Below, piece after piece: positions 18,776 to 27,345 of a stretch of 63,493 nucleotides of DNA (within the stretch, counting starts at the first letter, position 1; every line of letters begins with the position of its first letter). The position numbers and the translations under genes were made by a program. This DNA comes from CAZBSE01 sp964561115 (GTDB taxonomy: Bacteria; Actinomycetota; Humimicrobiia; Humimicrobiales; Humimicrobiaceae): the NCBI GenBank assembly GCA_964561115.1, contig CAZLOE010000005.1, forward strand, positions 1 through 63,493, read 5' to 3'. Under the pieces are notes generated by a model. That model was not told the origin of the DNA, did not search any database, and saw only the letters and a program-made list of their open reading frames with translations.

Positions 18776-20110
18776 ATGTTACTGCCGGTCACTTCAGAGG
18801 TAAATGAAAAGGGACACCTGGTCATAGGCGGAGTCGATGTCCTTGAGCTAAAAGAAAAATACGGTACGCCGTTGTATATTTTGGATATTGCCACCATTAA
18901 AAACCAGTGCCGGAGCTACAGGGAAAGTTTTAATTTACCTGATCTGGAAACTGAGATAATTTACGCTGCCAAGGCATTTACATGCACAGCTATGTGCCAG
19001 CTTATGGATAGATTAGGTCTGGGTCTGGACGTATGGACCGGTGGAGAGCTTTTTATTGTACTAAACAGCGGTTTTCCTGCTGGTGAGATATATTTTCATG
19101 GTGCCAACAAGTCCCGCAGTGAGATCGAATACGGGCTTGATAGCAAGGTGGGCTACTTTATGGTGGACAATACTAGTGAACTTGAGTCACTGGAAGAGTC
19201 ATGCAGAAAGAAAAATATAAAGCAGAAAATGATGTTGAGGATAAATCCCGGGGTCGATGCCCATACCCATAAATATATACAGACCGGGTCGATAGGCTCA
19301 AAATTCGGACTTGGCCTGGACAATGGCGCAGCCTTTGAAGCGGTAGAAAAAGCAGGCAGGAGCGCACATCTGGAACTTATGGGGATACATGCCCATATAG
19401 GTTCACAGATATTTAATCTGTCCTGTTATGACAAGTTAATAGAAATAATGCTTAAGTTTTTAAAAGAAGTCAAAGAAAAGCTGAGAGTGTCAATAACCAG
19501 GGTAAATATAGGCGGAGGACTGGGAGTAAATTATTTACCTGAAGACAAGGCCCCAGGCATAGTGGATCTGGCTAAGATAGTCTATGATGCAGCCAGAAAA
19601 TACCAAAAGAAATTTGGAGTAAAACTGGATGGGCTGTATCTGGAGCCGGGAAGGTCCGTTATTGGAAATGCAGTAGTTACACTGTACGAAGTCGGAGTAG
19701 TCAAGGAAATAAAGGGAGTAAAAAATTATATTTTAATAGACGGAGGCATGTCTGATAATATTAGACCTATGCTGTATCAGGCAAAATATAATGCCCATCT
19801 GGCAAACAGGATGAATGACAGCCAGAACACTGATCAAAGTAAGATGAAATATTATTCCATAGTGGGAAAGCACTGTGAGAGCGGGGATGTGATAATAGAC
19901 CGTATAAAATTGCCGCCTGTATCAAGCGGGGATTTTATAGCGGTATCGACCACCGGCGCTTACGGATATTCTATGGCAAATAATTACAACAGTCAGCCAA
20001 AAAATGCAGTTGTCGCAGTTGAAGACGGAAAGAGCTGGATTTGGATAAAGAGGCAGACTTATAAAGACTTAGTGATTGGAGATGTAAAATTATATGAAAG
20101 TGGAAAATAA
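18776..20110 (+). CDS. lysA: Diaminopimelate decarboxylase
   Basis: PLP enzyme removing CO2 from meso-diaminopimelate to give lysine. 444 aa. The PLP lysine lies in IIYAAKAFTC; further family blocks are MGIHAHIGSQIF, NIGGGLGVNY, YLEPGRSVIGNA and VGKHCESGDVI (the catalytic cysteine region). A GGGGAAGG site precedes the ATG. The gene overlaps hom by 17 bases. Confidence 0.96.
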   Translation: MLLPVTSEVNEKGHLVIGGVDVLELKEKYGTPLYILDIATIKNQCRSYRESFNLPDLETEIIYAAKAFTCTAMCQLMDRLGLGLDVWTGGELFIVLNSGFPAGEIYFHGANKSRSEIEYGLDSKVGYFMVDNTSELESLEESCRKKNIKQKMMLRINPGVDAHTHKYIQTGSIGSKFGLGLDNGAAFEAVEKAGRSAHLELMGIHAHIGSQIFNLSCYDKLIEIMLKFLKEVKEKLRVSITRVNIGGGLGVNYLPEDKAPGIVDLAKIVYDAARKYQKKFGVKLDGLYLEPGRSVIGNAVVTLYEVGVVKEIKGVKNYILIDGGMSDNIRPMLYQAKYNAHLANRMNDSQNTDQSKMKYYSIVGKHCESGDVIIDRIKLPPVSSGDFIAVSTTGAYGYSMANNYNSQPKNAVVAVEDGKSWIWIKRQTYKDLVIGDVKLYESGK

Positions 20111-21422
20111 AAATATTAGCGATATAAATATAGGAATAATCGGCTTCGGTTATATTGCAAGCGGTGTTTTTTCCCTTATAAAAGAACAGAAAGATTATCT
20201 TGCCAAGAAGATAAAGAAGAACCTTAATATCAAAAGGATTGCAGAAAAGGATCTAAAGAAGATAAAGGCTTCTTCCTTAAAAGGGATAAAAGGTATAGAA
20301 GTAAGCGGTAATGCCGACGATATCATAAAAGATGATGACATCGATATAGTAGTAGAGCTTATCGGAGGAATAGACCCTGCCTATGATTATATTTACAGGG
20401 CACTAAGTTCCGGAAAGTATGTAGTGACTGCCAATAAGGACCTTATTGCCAATAAGGGAGGGGACTTACTGGCGGAAGCGGAAAAAAATAATGTAGATAT
20501 ACTTTTTGAGGCAAGTGTAGGCGGCGGCATACCCATCATAGGACCGCTGAAATCCTCTCTGGCTTCAAACAATATAAGTAAGATCGTGGGGATAGTAAAC
20601 GGAACCACCAATTATATCCTTACTCAAATGGAAAAGGCTGGTCTATCATTTGAGGATGCGCTGGCTGAAGCCCAGGAATTAGGCTATGCAGAAAAGGTCA
20701 ATCCCTCGGCAGATATCGAGGGCTATGATGCAGCATGCAAACTGGCCATATTAAGCTCTATAGCTTTTAACTCGCGGGTCAAACAGAGCGATGTATATAA
20801 AGAAGGAATAGCAGATATCTCATCTGATGATATAGCAAATGCGCTGGATATGGGCTACAGGATAAAACTTCTGGCGGTAGGAATAGAAGAAGATGGGAAA
20901 ATAAGCGCGAGAGTCCATCCTGCCCTGATACCAATAAACCACATACTTGCGTCAATTGAAGATACATTCAATGCAGTTTATGTATACGGTAATTATATAG
21001 ATGAGATAATGAGTTACGGCAGGGGCGCCGGGGACAGACCCACGGCGAGCTCGGTTGTAGGAGATATAATAAAGATTGCCAGGAATTTTGACCGTAAAAA
21101 GAAGGGTGTCATCTACGGGTGTACCTGTTTTGAAAATAAGAAGTTTATATCCATTGATGATACCATAAGCAAGTTCTATATACTTATGGATGTAATAGAC
21201 AAGCCTGGTGTCCTGGCCTCTATAGCAGAGGTGTTCGGCAAAAACATGGTAAGCATCAATTCAATGGTCCAGAAACAGGCGGACATGGAAAAGAGAGCCA
21301 GAATTATATTCATCACCCATAAAGTAGTCAACAGGAATTTATATAAATCAATAAGCCAGATATCAAAGCTTGAAGTGGTAAATAAGGTCTTAAGTGTTAT
21401 CAGGGTGGAAGATTTAGATTAA
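20094..21422 (+). CDS. hom: Homoserine dehydrogenase with ACT domain
   Basis: Reduces aspartate semialdehyde to homoserine. 442 aa. NAD(P)-binding start IGIIGFGYIASGVF, the ANKDLIANKG and VGGGIPIIGPLK signatures, NGTTNYILT, and the catalytic lysine region EVNPS-like (here EKVNPSADIEGYDAACKLAIL). A C-terminal ACT domain (about residues 360-440) suggests feedback control by threonine. It overlaps lysA by 17 bases and is six bases from thrC, so lysA-hom-thrC is an operon. Confidence 0.96.
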   Translation: MKVENKNISDINIGIIGFGYIASGVFSLIKEQKDYLAKKIKKNLNIKRIAEKDLKKIKASSLKGIKGIEVSGNADDIIKDDDIDIVVELIGGIDPAYDYIYRALSSGKYVVTANKDLIANKGGDLLAEAEKNNVDILFEASVGGGIPIIGPLKSSLASNNISKIVGIVNGTTNYILTQMEKAGLSFEDALAEAQELGYAEKVNPSADIEGYDAACKLAILSSIAFNSRVKQSDVYKEGIADISSDDIANALDMGYRIKLLAVGIEEDGKISARVHPALIPINHILASIEDTFNAVYVYGNYIDEIMSYGRGAGDRPTASSVVGDIIKIARNFDRKKKGVIYGCTCFENKKFISIDDTISKFYILMDVIDKPGVLASIAEVFGKNMVSINSMVQKQADMEKRARIIFITHKVVNRNLYKSISQISKLEVVNKVLSVIRVEDLD

Positions 21423-21427
21423 CTGCG

Positions 21428-22918
21428 ATGTCAAAACTATTCTATAAAAGTACCAGAGGAGCCGAAAGCCGGCTGACATCCTCTAAAGCAATAATAAAGG
21501 GTATTGCTCCGGACGGGGGCCTTTATATTCCTGAGGCCATCCCGCAGATCGAGCGCCCCCTGAGCAGCCTTTCTGATATGGATTACCGCCAGCTTGCGCT
21601 GTACATAATAGGCAAGTTTTTTAATGATTTTTCCTCCGGCGAGCTTAAAGACTGCATCAGCAAAGCTTATGATGAAAAGTTTGACAGTCCCCTGATCGCA
21701 CCGCTGGTGGAGAAGAACGGTGTCTTTTTCCTGGAGCTTTTTCACGGACCGACGCTGGCATTCAAGGATCTTGCCTTATCCATACTGCCGCATCTTTTAA
21801 GGACGGCAGTTAAGAAAAACGGACTAAGCAAGGAAGTAGTCATTCTGGTAGCTACATCTGGCGATACAGGCAAGGCAGCACTGGAAGGATTTGCAGGTGT
21901 TGAAGGTACCAAAATAATTGTCTTCTATCCCAGGGATGGAGTAAGCATAATACAAAAAAGGCATATGACCACCCAGGCAGGAGACAATACCTATGCTGTT
22001 GCTGTTGAAGGTAATTTTGATGATGCCCAGAGGGGAGTAAAGCAGATCTTTTCCGACAGTAAGGTCAATGAGGCTTTAAACAGCAGGGGATATATATTTT
22101 CTTCGGCAAACTCTATTAATATAGGAAGGCTGATACCCCAGATAGTATATTATGTCTACGCCTATCTTGGTCTACTAAAATCAGAAAAAATCGGCAAAAA
22201 GGAAAAGATAAATGTAGTAGTTCCCACCGGCAATTTTGGAAATATTCTGGCGGCCTACTATGCTAAAAAGATGGGACTGCCGATAGATAAGCTGATATGC
22301 GCTTCCAATGAGAATAATGTGCTTTACCACTTTATAAAAACAGGGGTATACAACAGGAAGAGAAAACTTGTTGTCACCAGTTCGCCTTCTATGGATATTC
22401 TTGTTTCAAGCAACCTGGAGCGCCTGCTCTATGATATCTCAGGCAGTGACCCGGAAAAGGTAAATACTCTTATAAGCGACCTTAATAAAAAAGGAGAATT
22501 TAAGATAGACAGTGATATGAAAGACAGGATGTCTGACTTCTACGGAGAGTTTGCCACGGATAAGGAAACCTTTGAGACTATAAAATATGTCTTTAAAGAC
22601 CTAAACTACCTTATAGATCCCCATACTGCGGTGGGATATAATGTATACCGCAAGTATGTCAGGGAAAGTGGAGACAGGTCAAAGACGGTAATAGTCTCTA
22701 CTGCAAGCCCTTTTAAGTTTCCAGGCAGTGTATCAAGAGCCATAGATAAAAAGTATGCCGGAGTAGACGAGTTTTCTCTTCTTGAGACGCTGGCAGACAT
22801 TTCAGGTCAGAAGATACCTGAAGCAATAAAGGATATAGCAAAGAGGAAGATCCTTCACATTAAAGTATGCAAGCCCGGCCAGATGAAAGATGTAATATGG
22901 GATATTCTTGGAATATAG
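21428..22918 (+). CDS. thrC: Threonine synthase
   Basis: PLP enzyme converting O-phosphohomoserine to threonine. 496 aa, the longer form with the N-terminal YKSTRG start. The PLP lysine is in HGPTLAFKDLALS; VATSGDTGKAALEGF and PTGNFGNILAAYYAKKMGLP are cofactor-binding blocks. Its substrate needs a homoserine kinase, but the next gene is a phosphoglycerate mutase homologue instead of a GHMP-type thrB. Confidence 0.96.
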   Translation: MSKLFYKSTRGAESRLTSSKAIIKGIAPDGGLYIPEAIPQIERPLSSLSDMDYRQLALYIIGKFFNDFSSGELKDCISKAYDEKFDSPLIAPLVEKNGVFFLELFHGPTLAFKDLALSILPHLLRTAVKKNGLSKEVVILVATSGDTGKAALEGFAGVEGTKIIVFYPRDGVSIIQKRHMTTQAGDNTYAVAVEGNFDDAQRGVKQIFSDSKVNEALNSRGYIFSSANSINIGRLIPQIVYYVYAYLGLLKSEKIGKKEKINVVVPTGNFGNILAAYYAKKMGLPIDKLICASNENNVLYHFIKTGVYNRKRKLVVTSSPSMDILVSSNLERLLYDISGSDPEKVNTLISDLNKKGEFKIDSDMKDRMSDFYGEFATDKETFETIKYVFKDLNYLIDPHTAVGYNVYRKYVRESGDRSKTVIVSTASPFKFPGSVSRAIDKKYAGVDEFSLLETLADISGQKIPEAIKDIAKRKILHIKVCKPGQMKDVIWDILGI

Positions 22919-22939
22919 AAAGAATTTAAGGTGAATATC

Positions 22940-24157
22940 ATGAAATATATAATAATAGTCATAGACGGTATGGCAGATTACAGGATAAGCAAACTGGGCA
23001 GAAAAACCCCACTGCAGTTTGCTAAAACACCGACTTTAGATAGTATTGCCAGGGACAGCGAAATGGGAACAGCCAGAACTGTTCCCGAAGGAATGGCGCC
23101 CGGAAGCGATGTTGCAAATCTTTCGGTTTTAGGATATGACCCCCAAAAATACCATACAGGCCGCGCTCCGCTTGAGGCTGCGAGCATGGGAATCAATCTG
23201 CTGGATGAAGATGTAGCATTCAGATGCAATCTGGTCACATTATCCAAAGAATATAATTATACCGATAGGATTATGATAGACTACAGTGCAGGAGAAATCC
23301 CTACTGACAAGGCCAGAATACTTATCAGAGATATCAAAAACAAACTTCAAACTGAATATATCAGGTTTTACCCGGGAGTAAGCTATAGGCACATAATTGT
23401 ATGGAAGAATGGACCTGACAGAAATATTCTGACCCCGCCTCATGATATAACAGGTAAGAAAATTGCCGAATTTCTGCCCAAAGGCCCGGGTGAGAATGTA
23501 ATTTTAGGGATGATAGTAAAGAGTATGGCTCTGCTGGAAGACCATATTGTAAATATAAAAAGAGTAAAAGAGGGCAAAAGACCTGCAAATGCCATATGGA
23601 TATGGGGTGAAGGAAAAAGGCCCGATCTGGACAGCTTCTACGGAAAATATAAGTTAAGGGGTTCAATAATATCGGCTGTCGATCTGATAAAGGGGATCGG
23701 TGTTTTGGCCGGACTTGAACCGGTCACAGTCGAGGGTGCCACCGGGACTATTGACACTAATTTCAGCGGAAAAGCCGATGCTGCAATAAATCAGCTTATA
23801 GCAGGAAAGGATTTTGTATTTATCCACCTGGAAGCTGCCGATGAATGCAGCCATCAGGGAGATGTGGAAAACAAGGTAAAGGCAATAGAAATAATAGACA
23901 GGGAAGTCATAAAAGCAATAAAGAAAGATATGGAGAAAGAAGAGCTTGACTATAAGATGATGATACTCCCCGATCATTATACTCCTATAAGGAAGAAGAC
24001 CCACAGTTCAGAGCCTGTGCCGTTTCTTATCTATGACAGTACAAAGTCAGCCGGCGGCAAGTCTAAAAGATTCGATGAGTTCAAGGCGAAAAAGACAGGC
24101 CTGCATTTTGAGGAAGGATATAAGCTGATAGACTATTTCTTTGGGAAAGAGGGATAG
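22940..24157 (+). CDS. ApgM-type cofactor-independent phosphoglycerate mutase, probable homoserine kinase analogue
   Basis: Alkaline phosphatase superfamily protein of 405 aa. The ATG at 22940 is chosen because AAGGTG sits six bases upstream. IVIDGMADYRISKLGRKTP opens the metal-binding core, PGSDVANLSVLGYDP contains the phospho-acceptor serine, HLEAADECSHQGDVENK and LPDHYTPI carry further metal ligands. By sequence it is the archaeal-type ApgM. Genes of this family beside hom and thrC in bacteria lacking thrB have been proposed to act as homoserine kinase. The position 21 bases after thrC supports that job; a glycolytic mutase role is the alternative. Confidence 0.85.
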   Translation: MKYIIIVIDGMADYRISKLGRKTPLQFAKTPTLDSIARDSEMGTARTVPEGMAPGSDVANLSVLGYDPQKYHTGRAPLEAASMGINLLDEDVAFRCNLVTLSKEYNYTDRIMIDYSAGEIPTDKARILIRDIKNKLQTEYIRFYPGVSYRHIIVWKNGPDRNILTPPHDITGKKIAEFLPKGPGENVILGMIVKSMALLEDHIVNIKRVKEGKRPANAIWIWGEGKRPDLDSFYGKYKLRGSIISAVDLIKGIGVLAGLEPVTVEGATGTIDTNFSGKADAAINQLIAGKDFVFIHLEAADECSHQGDVENKVKAIEIIDREVIKAIKKDMEKEELDYKMMILPDHYTPIRKKTHSSEPVPFLIYDSTKSAGGKSKRFDEFKAKKTGLHFEEGYKLIDYFFGKEG

Positions 24158-24187
24158 GCAATATAGTGTATTAATATTAAAGTTTAT

Positions 24188-24212
24188 GGTTCGAGTCACT
24201 TTGGGGCTACCA
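24188..24212 (+). repeat. tRNA-3'-end-like repeat R1
   Basis: GGTTCGAGTCACTTTGGGGC followed by TACCA resembles the T-arm, acceptor 3' strand and CCA of a tRNA, but the 30 bases to the left (back to the apgM stop) contain no tRNA body and the T-stem does not pair. It is the first of four related copies (24188, 25767, 27140, 29123), all in the same orientation, bounding accessory gene modules. Confidence 0.7.
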
Positions 24213-24365
24213 GCTCAATACATTACCTAATATATATCTTAACTACCATATAAACATCAACTATAGGTCAAATCATTTCTCTCTTAAGAAATTACCTTAA
24301 AAAAAAGAAAAATAGAACGAATATATATAATAATATATAATATATTTAACTAAATAGGAGTATCT

Positions 24366-25709
24366 ATGAAAAAGTTAATATATATAATTACAGTTTTAGT
24401 TCTTATCCTAAGCTTTACTCCTGCTTGTGGCAAAACTGTATCAACTGATGAAGCTTTAGTTGAATCAGAACAGGCATACCCTGTAATTCAATTAATTGAA
24501 GCATGCAGACTAGGGAATCTTGAAGATGTAAAAAGACTAATAGAACAAAGTGCAGATATTAATAAAAAAGATTGGGGTGGCTTTACACCTTTAATGATTG
24601 CATCAGCTTTTGGCTATACTGAGATTGTAGAGATGCTTATAGATAATGGCGCAGATGTTAATGCACAAAATCATTATAGCAGTACAGCTTTGAAGTACGC
24701 AGTAGGCGGCGGCTACATCGAGATTGTAGAGATGCTGATAGCTAATGGTGGGGATGTCAATGTAAAAGCAAATGTAAACTTGATAGATTTGAGGGGGGCT
24801 GCAAACGGTAGCTACGACATCTCAGATTATAGTGCAGAAATTGATACAAAAGGAAAAGCTTTATTACGTGCAGTATCTGAAGGCAACACTGAAACTTTAG
24901 AGATGCTGATAGATAATGGTGCGGATGTTAATGTAAAAGATAATGGAAGATGGACAGCTTTGATGTACGCAGCAGCTTATGGCTACACTGAGATTGCAGA
25001 GATGCTGATAGATAATGGTGCGGATGTTAATAAAAAAACAAATTTAATTGGTACTACAGCTTTGATGATCGCATCAGGCGGTGGCTATACCGAGATTGTA
25101 GAGATGCTTATAGATAATGGTGCGGATGTCAATGCAGAACAATATGGAAAATGGACAGCTTTGATGATTGCATCAGGCGGTGGCTATACCGAGATTGTAG
25201 AGATGCTGATAGATAATGGTGCGGATGTCAATGCAATAAGCCGTGACTGCGGTACAGCTTTGAAGTATGCATCAGCTGGTGGCTACACTGAGATTGCAGA
25301 GATGCTTATAGATAATGGTGCGGATGTTAATGCAAAAGAAGTCTGGGCAGCTTTGACAATTGCATCAGGCCTTGGCTATACCGAGATTGCAGAGATGCTT
25401 ATAGATAATGGTGCGGATGTTAATAAAAAAACAAATTTTATTGACGGTATATCTTTGAATTATTCTGTATTTGATGGCTACATTGAAACTGAAGGGATTC
25501 AGATAGTATATGGTTATACAAATGAAGACTGGACAGCTTTGATGTACGCGGCAGCTGGTGGCTACACTGAGATTGTAGAGATGCTGATAGATAATGGTAC
25601 AGTTGTTAATTTGAAAGCAGATAATGGCAGTACAGCTTCGATGATTGCGATAGAGAAAGGCTACACCGAGATTGTAAATATACTTAAGGAAGCAGGTGCC
25701 CAAGAATAG
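24366..25709 (+). CDS. Ankyrin-repeat lipoprotein
   Basis: 447 aa. A 20-residue hydrophobic signal ends in the lipobox FTPAC, so it is probably a lipid-anchored surface or periplasm-side protein. From about residue 40 there are ten ankyrin units plus a C-terminal cap, mostly 33 residues with consensus YTEIVEMLIDNGADVN; two units carry longer inserts (about residues 135-160 and 360-385). Repeat units are near identical at DNA level, suggesting recent internal duplication. Ankyrins bind proteins, but the partner is unknown. AGGAG precedes the ATG. It is alone between repeats R1 and R2, and its AT-rich promoter region differs from the core genes. Confidence 0.9.
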   Translation: MKKLIYIITVLVLILSFTPACGKTVSTDEALVESEQAYPVIQLIEACRLGNLEDVKRLIEQSADINKKDWGGFTPLMIASAFGYTEIVEMLIDNGADVNAQNHYSSTALKYAVGGGYIEIVEMLIANGGDVNVKANVNLIDLRGAANGSYDISDYSAEIDTKGKALLRAVSEGNTETLEMLIDNGADVNVKDNGRWTALMYAAAYGYTEIAEMLIDNGADVNKKTNLIGTTALMIASGGGYTEIVEMLIDNGADVNAEQYGKWTALMIASGGGYTEIVEMLIDNGADVNAISRDCGTALKYASAGGYTEIAEMLIDNGADVNAKEVWAALTIASGLGYTEIAEMLIDNGADVNKKTNFIDGISLNYSVFDGYIETEGIQIVYGYTNEDWTALMYAAAGGYTEIVEMLIDNGTVVNLKADNGSTASMIAIEKGYTEIVNILKEAGAQE

Positions 25710-25766
25710 CGGGACACCAAAGTTAATAATTTAATTTTTTAAATTCTCTCAGTTCCTTTAAAATCT

Positions 25767-25796
25767 GGTTCGAAATTGTAATACTTGGGGCTACCA
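25767..25796 (+). repeat. tRNA-3'-end-like repeat R2
   Basis: Core GGTTCGAAATT-N7-TTGGGGCTACCA. Similarity to R3 extends left (a TTCCTTTAAAAT-like stretch) and right (TATAAG). It separates the ankyrin gene from the nucleotidyltransferase pair. Confidence 0.75.
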
Positions 25797-25865
25797 TATA
25801 AGAAGTTTTGAAGTATAAAAAGAACATATATCTTTAACCTTGATTATTCTGGCTCCTGATTCTTT

Positions 25866-26558
25866 CTAAGGCCTCTTTCTAGTTAGAAAATCAAAAAGTA
25901 GTCTGGAATTATCTTTTGAATTCCTTAAAATTATTTTCTGCCATTTCTTGGGTAATGAATCAAATATATCAGTAATCTTTTTTTGTTGCGTTTTACTTTG
26001 TAATAAGAATTCTCCGATTTCTTTTGCAGATGACAAATCTCTTTTTTGCTTTTCTTTGTTTAGTCTTCTTTCTTGAATTATAAATTTATGAAACACATAA
26101 GCTGCCGGTTCGGGAAGAACAACTATCATATCTTCATATTTTACTTTTATCGTATGCTGTTGAAGAAGATTAAGGAACCTCAGCCCTTGAGCATTGATGT
26201 GTAATTTGGGTATTTGATATGGCTTATTTCCTTTACCTCTTCCAAGATCTGCAATTAAAAACTCTAATTCAAGTTCTGGATGAACATATTTTGTATGCCC
26301 AGTTAAATAGTTATTAGAAGGAATAAAATCTAAACTATTTAGGATTTCAGGTACATTCACATCTTTTCTTATTTTCGGTGGATTTGGAATAAGAAAGTCA
26401 ATATCCAATGTTCTTAATAGTGGTATTTCTGGAGCATTTGAAAAATAAAATCTGTAAAAATAATGGCACCAACTTCCAATAAGAATAATATCTTCCAGAA
26501 CACCTTCACCATAAAGCAAATTGAGAGTTTTGAAAAATAAGTTACCTTTTCTTTTCAT
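25866..26558 (-). CDS. Nucleotidyltransferase-fold protein, probable AbiEii/MNT-like toxin
   Basis: 230 aa. The N-terminal part has the polymerase-beta-like pattern ILIGSWCHYFYRFYF followed by a two-aspartate strand RTLDIDFLIP, typical of nucleotidyltransferases that modify tRNA or proteins in toxin-antitoxin systems. The C-terminal half is basic and helical. It overlaps the upstream small gene by 17 bases, so the pair is translationally coupled in antitoxin-toxin order. The exact family and target are not known to me; toxin status is inferred from fold, size and operon form. Confidence 0.65.
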   Translation of the reverse strand: MKRKGNLFFKTLNLLYGEGVLEDIILIGSWCHYFYRFYFSNAPEIPLLRTLDIDFLIPNPPKIRKDVNVPEILNSLDFIPSNNYLTGHTKYVHPELELEFLIADLGRGKGNKPYQIPKLHINAQGLRFLNLLQQHTIKVKYEDMIVVLPEPAAYVFHKFIIQERRLNKEKQKRDLSSAKEIGEFLLQSKTQQKKITDIFDSLPKKWQKIILRNSKDNSRLLFDFLTRKRP

Positions 26559-26856
26559 GAGACATCTTTTCCAACTTTATAATATTGTTTTTAGCCTGAA
26601 TGTATAGTTTTCTAAGCCTTCTTCTTTCCTCTATTTTAAGCTTAATCTGAGAAATTTCTTCTTTATCTAATTTACCTAAATATTTAAAAATACTTTTTTT
26701 CCTCTCTCTATAATTAAGATAATAGTATATATGCCCCTTTATCTCCTTTTTTATCAGACTTCCTTTTGGAAATTTAATTAATTTACTCTCATAACTTTTT
26801 TTAAGGTTCTCTAACCTGCTTAATTCTTCTTTTAATATTCCATTTAGAATTTCCAT
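26542..26856 (-). CDS. Small helical protein, predicted antitoxin partner
   Basis: 104 aa and highly charged. Predicted coiled-coil helices at the N-terminus (about 1-25) and C-terminus (about 65-100) flank a short beta-rich middle with IKGHIYYYLNYRER and a KYLGKL motif. I know similar small proteins only as an uncharacterised family often next to nucleotidyltransferases. AGGAG sits six bases before the ATG. No classical helix-turn-helix is obvious, yet the upstream DNA carries four copies of an 11-base operator half-site, so this protein or its complex may bind them. Confidence 0.65.
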   Translation of the reverse strand: MEILNGILKEELSRLENLKKSYESKLIKFPKGSLIKKEIKGHIYYYLNYRERKKSIFKYLGKLDKEEISQIKLKIEERRRLRKLYIQAKNNIIKLEKMSHEKKR

Positions 26857-26869
26857 ATTTTACTCCTGA

Positions 26870-26967
26870 GTTACCAGATAAACTAGTAAACCTAAATTAT
26901 TGTCTGGTAACATCCTATTGATTAGGTTACCAGACAAATACTTAATTATTATGATATGTCTGGTAAC
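26870..26967. promoter_or_regulatory. Double inverted-repeat operator (four GTTACCAGACA half-sites)
   Basis: Half-sites are GTTACCAGATA (26870-26880), TGTCTGGTAAC (26901-26911), GTTACCAGACA (26926-26936) and TGTCTGGTAAC (26957-26967). They form two inverted repeats with the same geometry: 11-base arms 20 bases apart and starts 31 bases apart. One half-site lies inside the promoter spacer and the nearest lies just upstream of the ribosome site, so occupancy would block the minus-strand toxin-antitoxin operon. This predicts autoregulation with cooperative binding. Confidence 0.8.
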
Positions 26968-26976
26968 TTTTGTCAA
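26948..26976 (-). promoter_or_regulatory. Promoter of the nucleotidyltransferase toxin-antitoxin operon
   Basis: On the minus strand, TTGACA (26976-26971) and CATAAT (26953-26948) are separated by exactly 17 bases. An operator half-site fills most of the spacer. Transcription would begin near 26941, leaving a leader of about 85 bases that contains three more half-sites. Confidence 0.75.
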
Positions 26977-27139
26977 GGACTGGGCTAATTTTATTTGATC
27001 AATATACCACAAAAGGATTTAGTCTATCTGGTATCGGAAATCATAGATCGACATTATTTGTAATATAAGACTCGCCTGAGCAAATGGGTCATTTAGTTAA
27101 AAAATATATCTTCTATTTCATTCAACTTCTTCAAAATTT

Positions 27140-27169
27140 GGTTCGAAATTTCAATACTTGGGGCTCCTA
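27140..27169 (+). repeat. tRNA-3'-end-like repeat R3
   Basis: Core GGTTCGAAATT-N7-TTGGGGCTCCTA, the third copy of the module-bounding repeat. It differs from R2 at a few positions in the variable segment and in the ACCA-like end, and shares the TATAAG that follows. It separates the toxin-antitoxin module from the permease module. Confidence 0.75.
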
Positions 27170-27260
27170 TAAGTAGCTAAATTATATAAAATAGATTAAA
27201 TATATATAGTACTTTCCAAAAAACTTCTCTATAACCGGAATAATTATCTTTATTAAAATA

Positions 27261-27299
27261 GATAAATGTGATATATATATCTATATATCTACATTTATC
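27261..27299. promoter_or_regulatory. Candidate ArsR operator (imperfect palindrome)
   Basis: GATAAATGT (27261-27269) and ACATTTATC (27291-27299) are perfect arms, and the AT-only centre continues the dyad imperfectly (GATATA/TATATCT). It lies about 50 bases before the thioredoxin gene, where an ArsR-type repressor encoded in the same operon would bind. Function is inferred from symmetry and position. Confidence 0.55.
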
Positions 27300-27345
27300 A
27301 ATATATATATATTTAAAGTAAATAAAAGATAGGGAGATGGTAAAA

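Larger units (their letters stand above)
26857..27345. other. Intergenic stretch between two accessory modules
   Basis: No gene is supported in these 489 bases. The left part holds the operator array and promoter of the minus-strand toxin-antitoxin pair, the middle contains repeat R3 at 27140, and the AT-rich right part contains the palindromic candidate operator at 27261-27299 in front of the thioredoxin-permease-ArsR operon. Confidence 0.7.

Noticed and set aside
23663..24004. Minus-strand hydrophobic open frame inside apgM
   Set aside because: The hydrophobicity arises from reading the complementary strand of an AT-rich gene; no start site or family support.
24188..24212. Possible complete tRNA gene after apgM
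   Set aside because: Only the T-loop to CCA part is recognisable; the T-stem does not pair and no D-arm, anticodon arm or 5' acceptor strand exists to the left.
24600..25680. CRISPR-like periodic repeat
   Set aside because: The periodicity is about 99 bases, in frame, and encodes ankyrin units; there are no short palindromic repeats with unique spacers.
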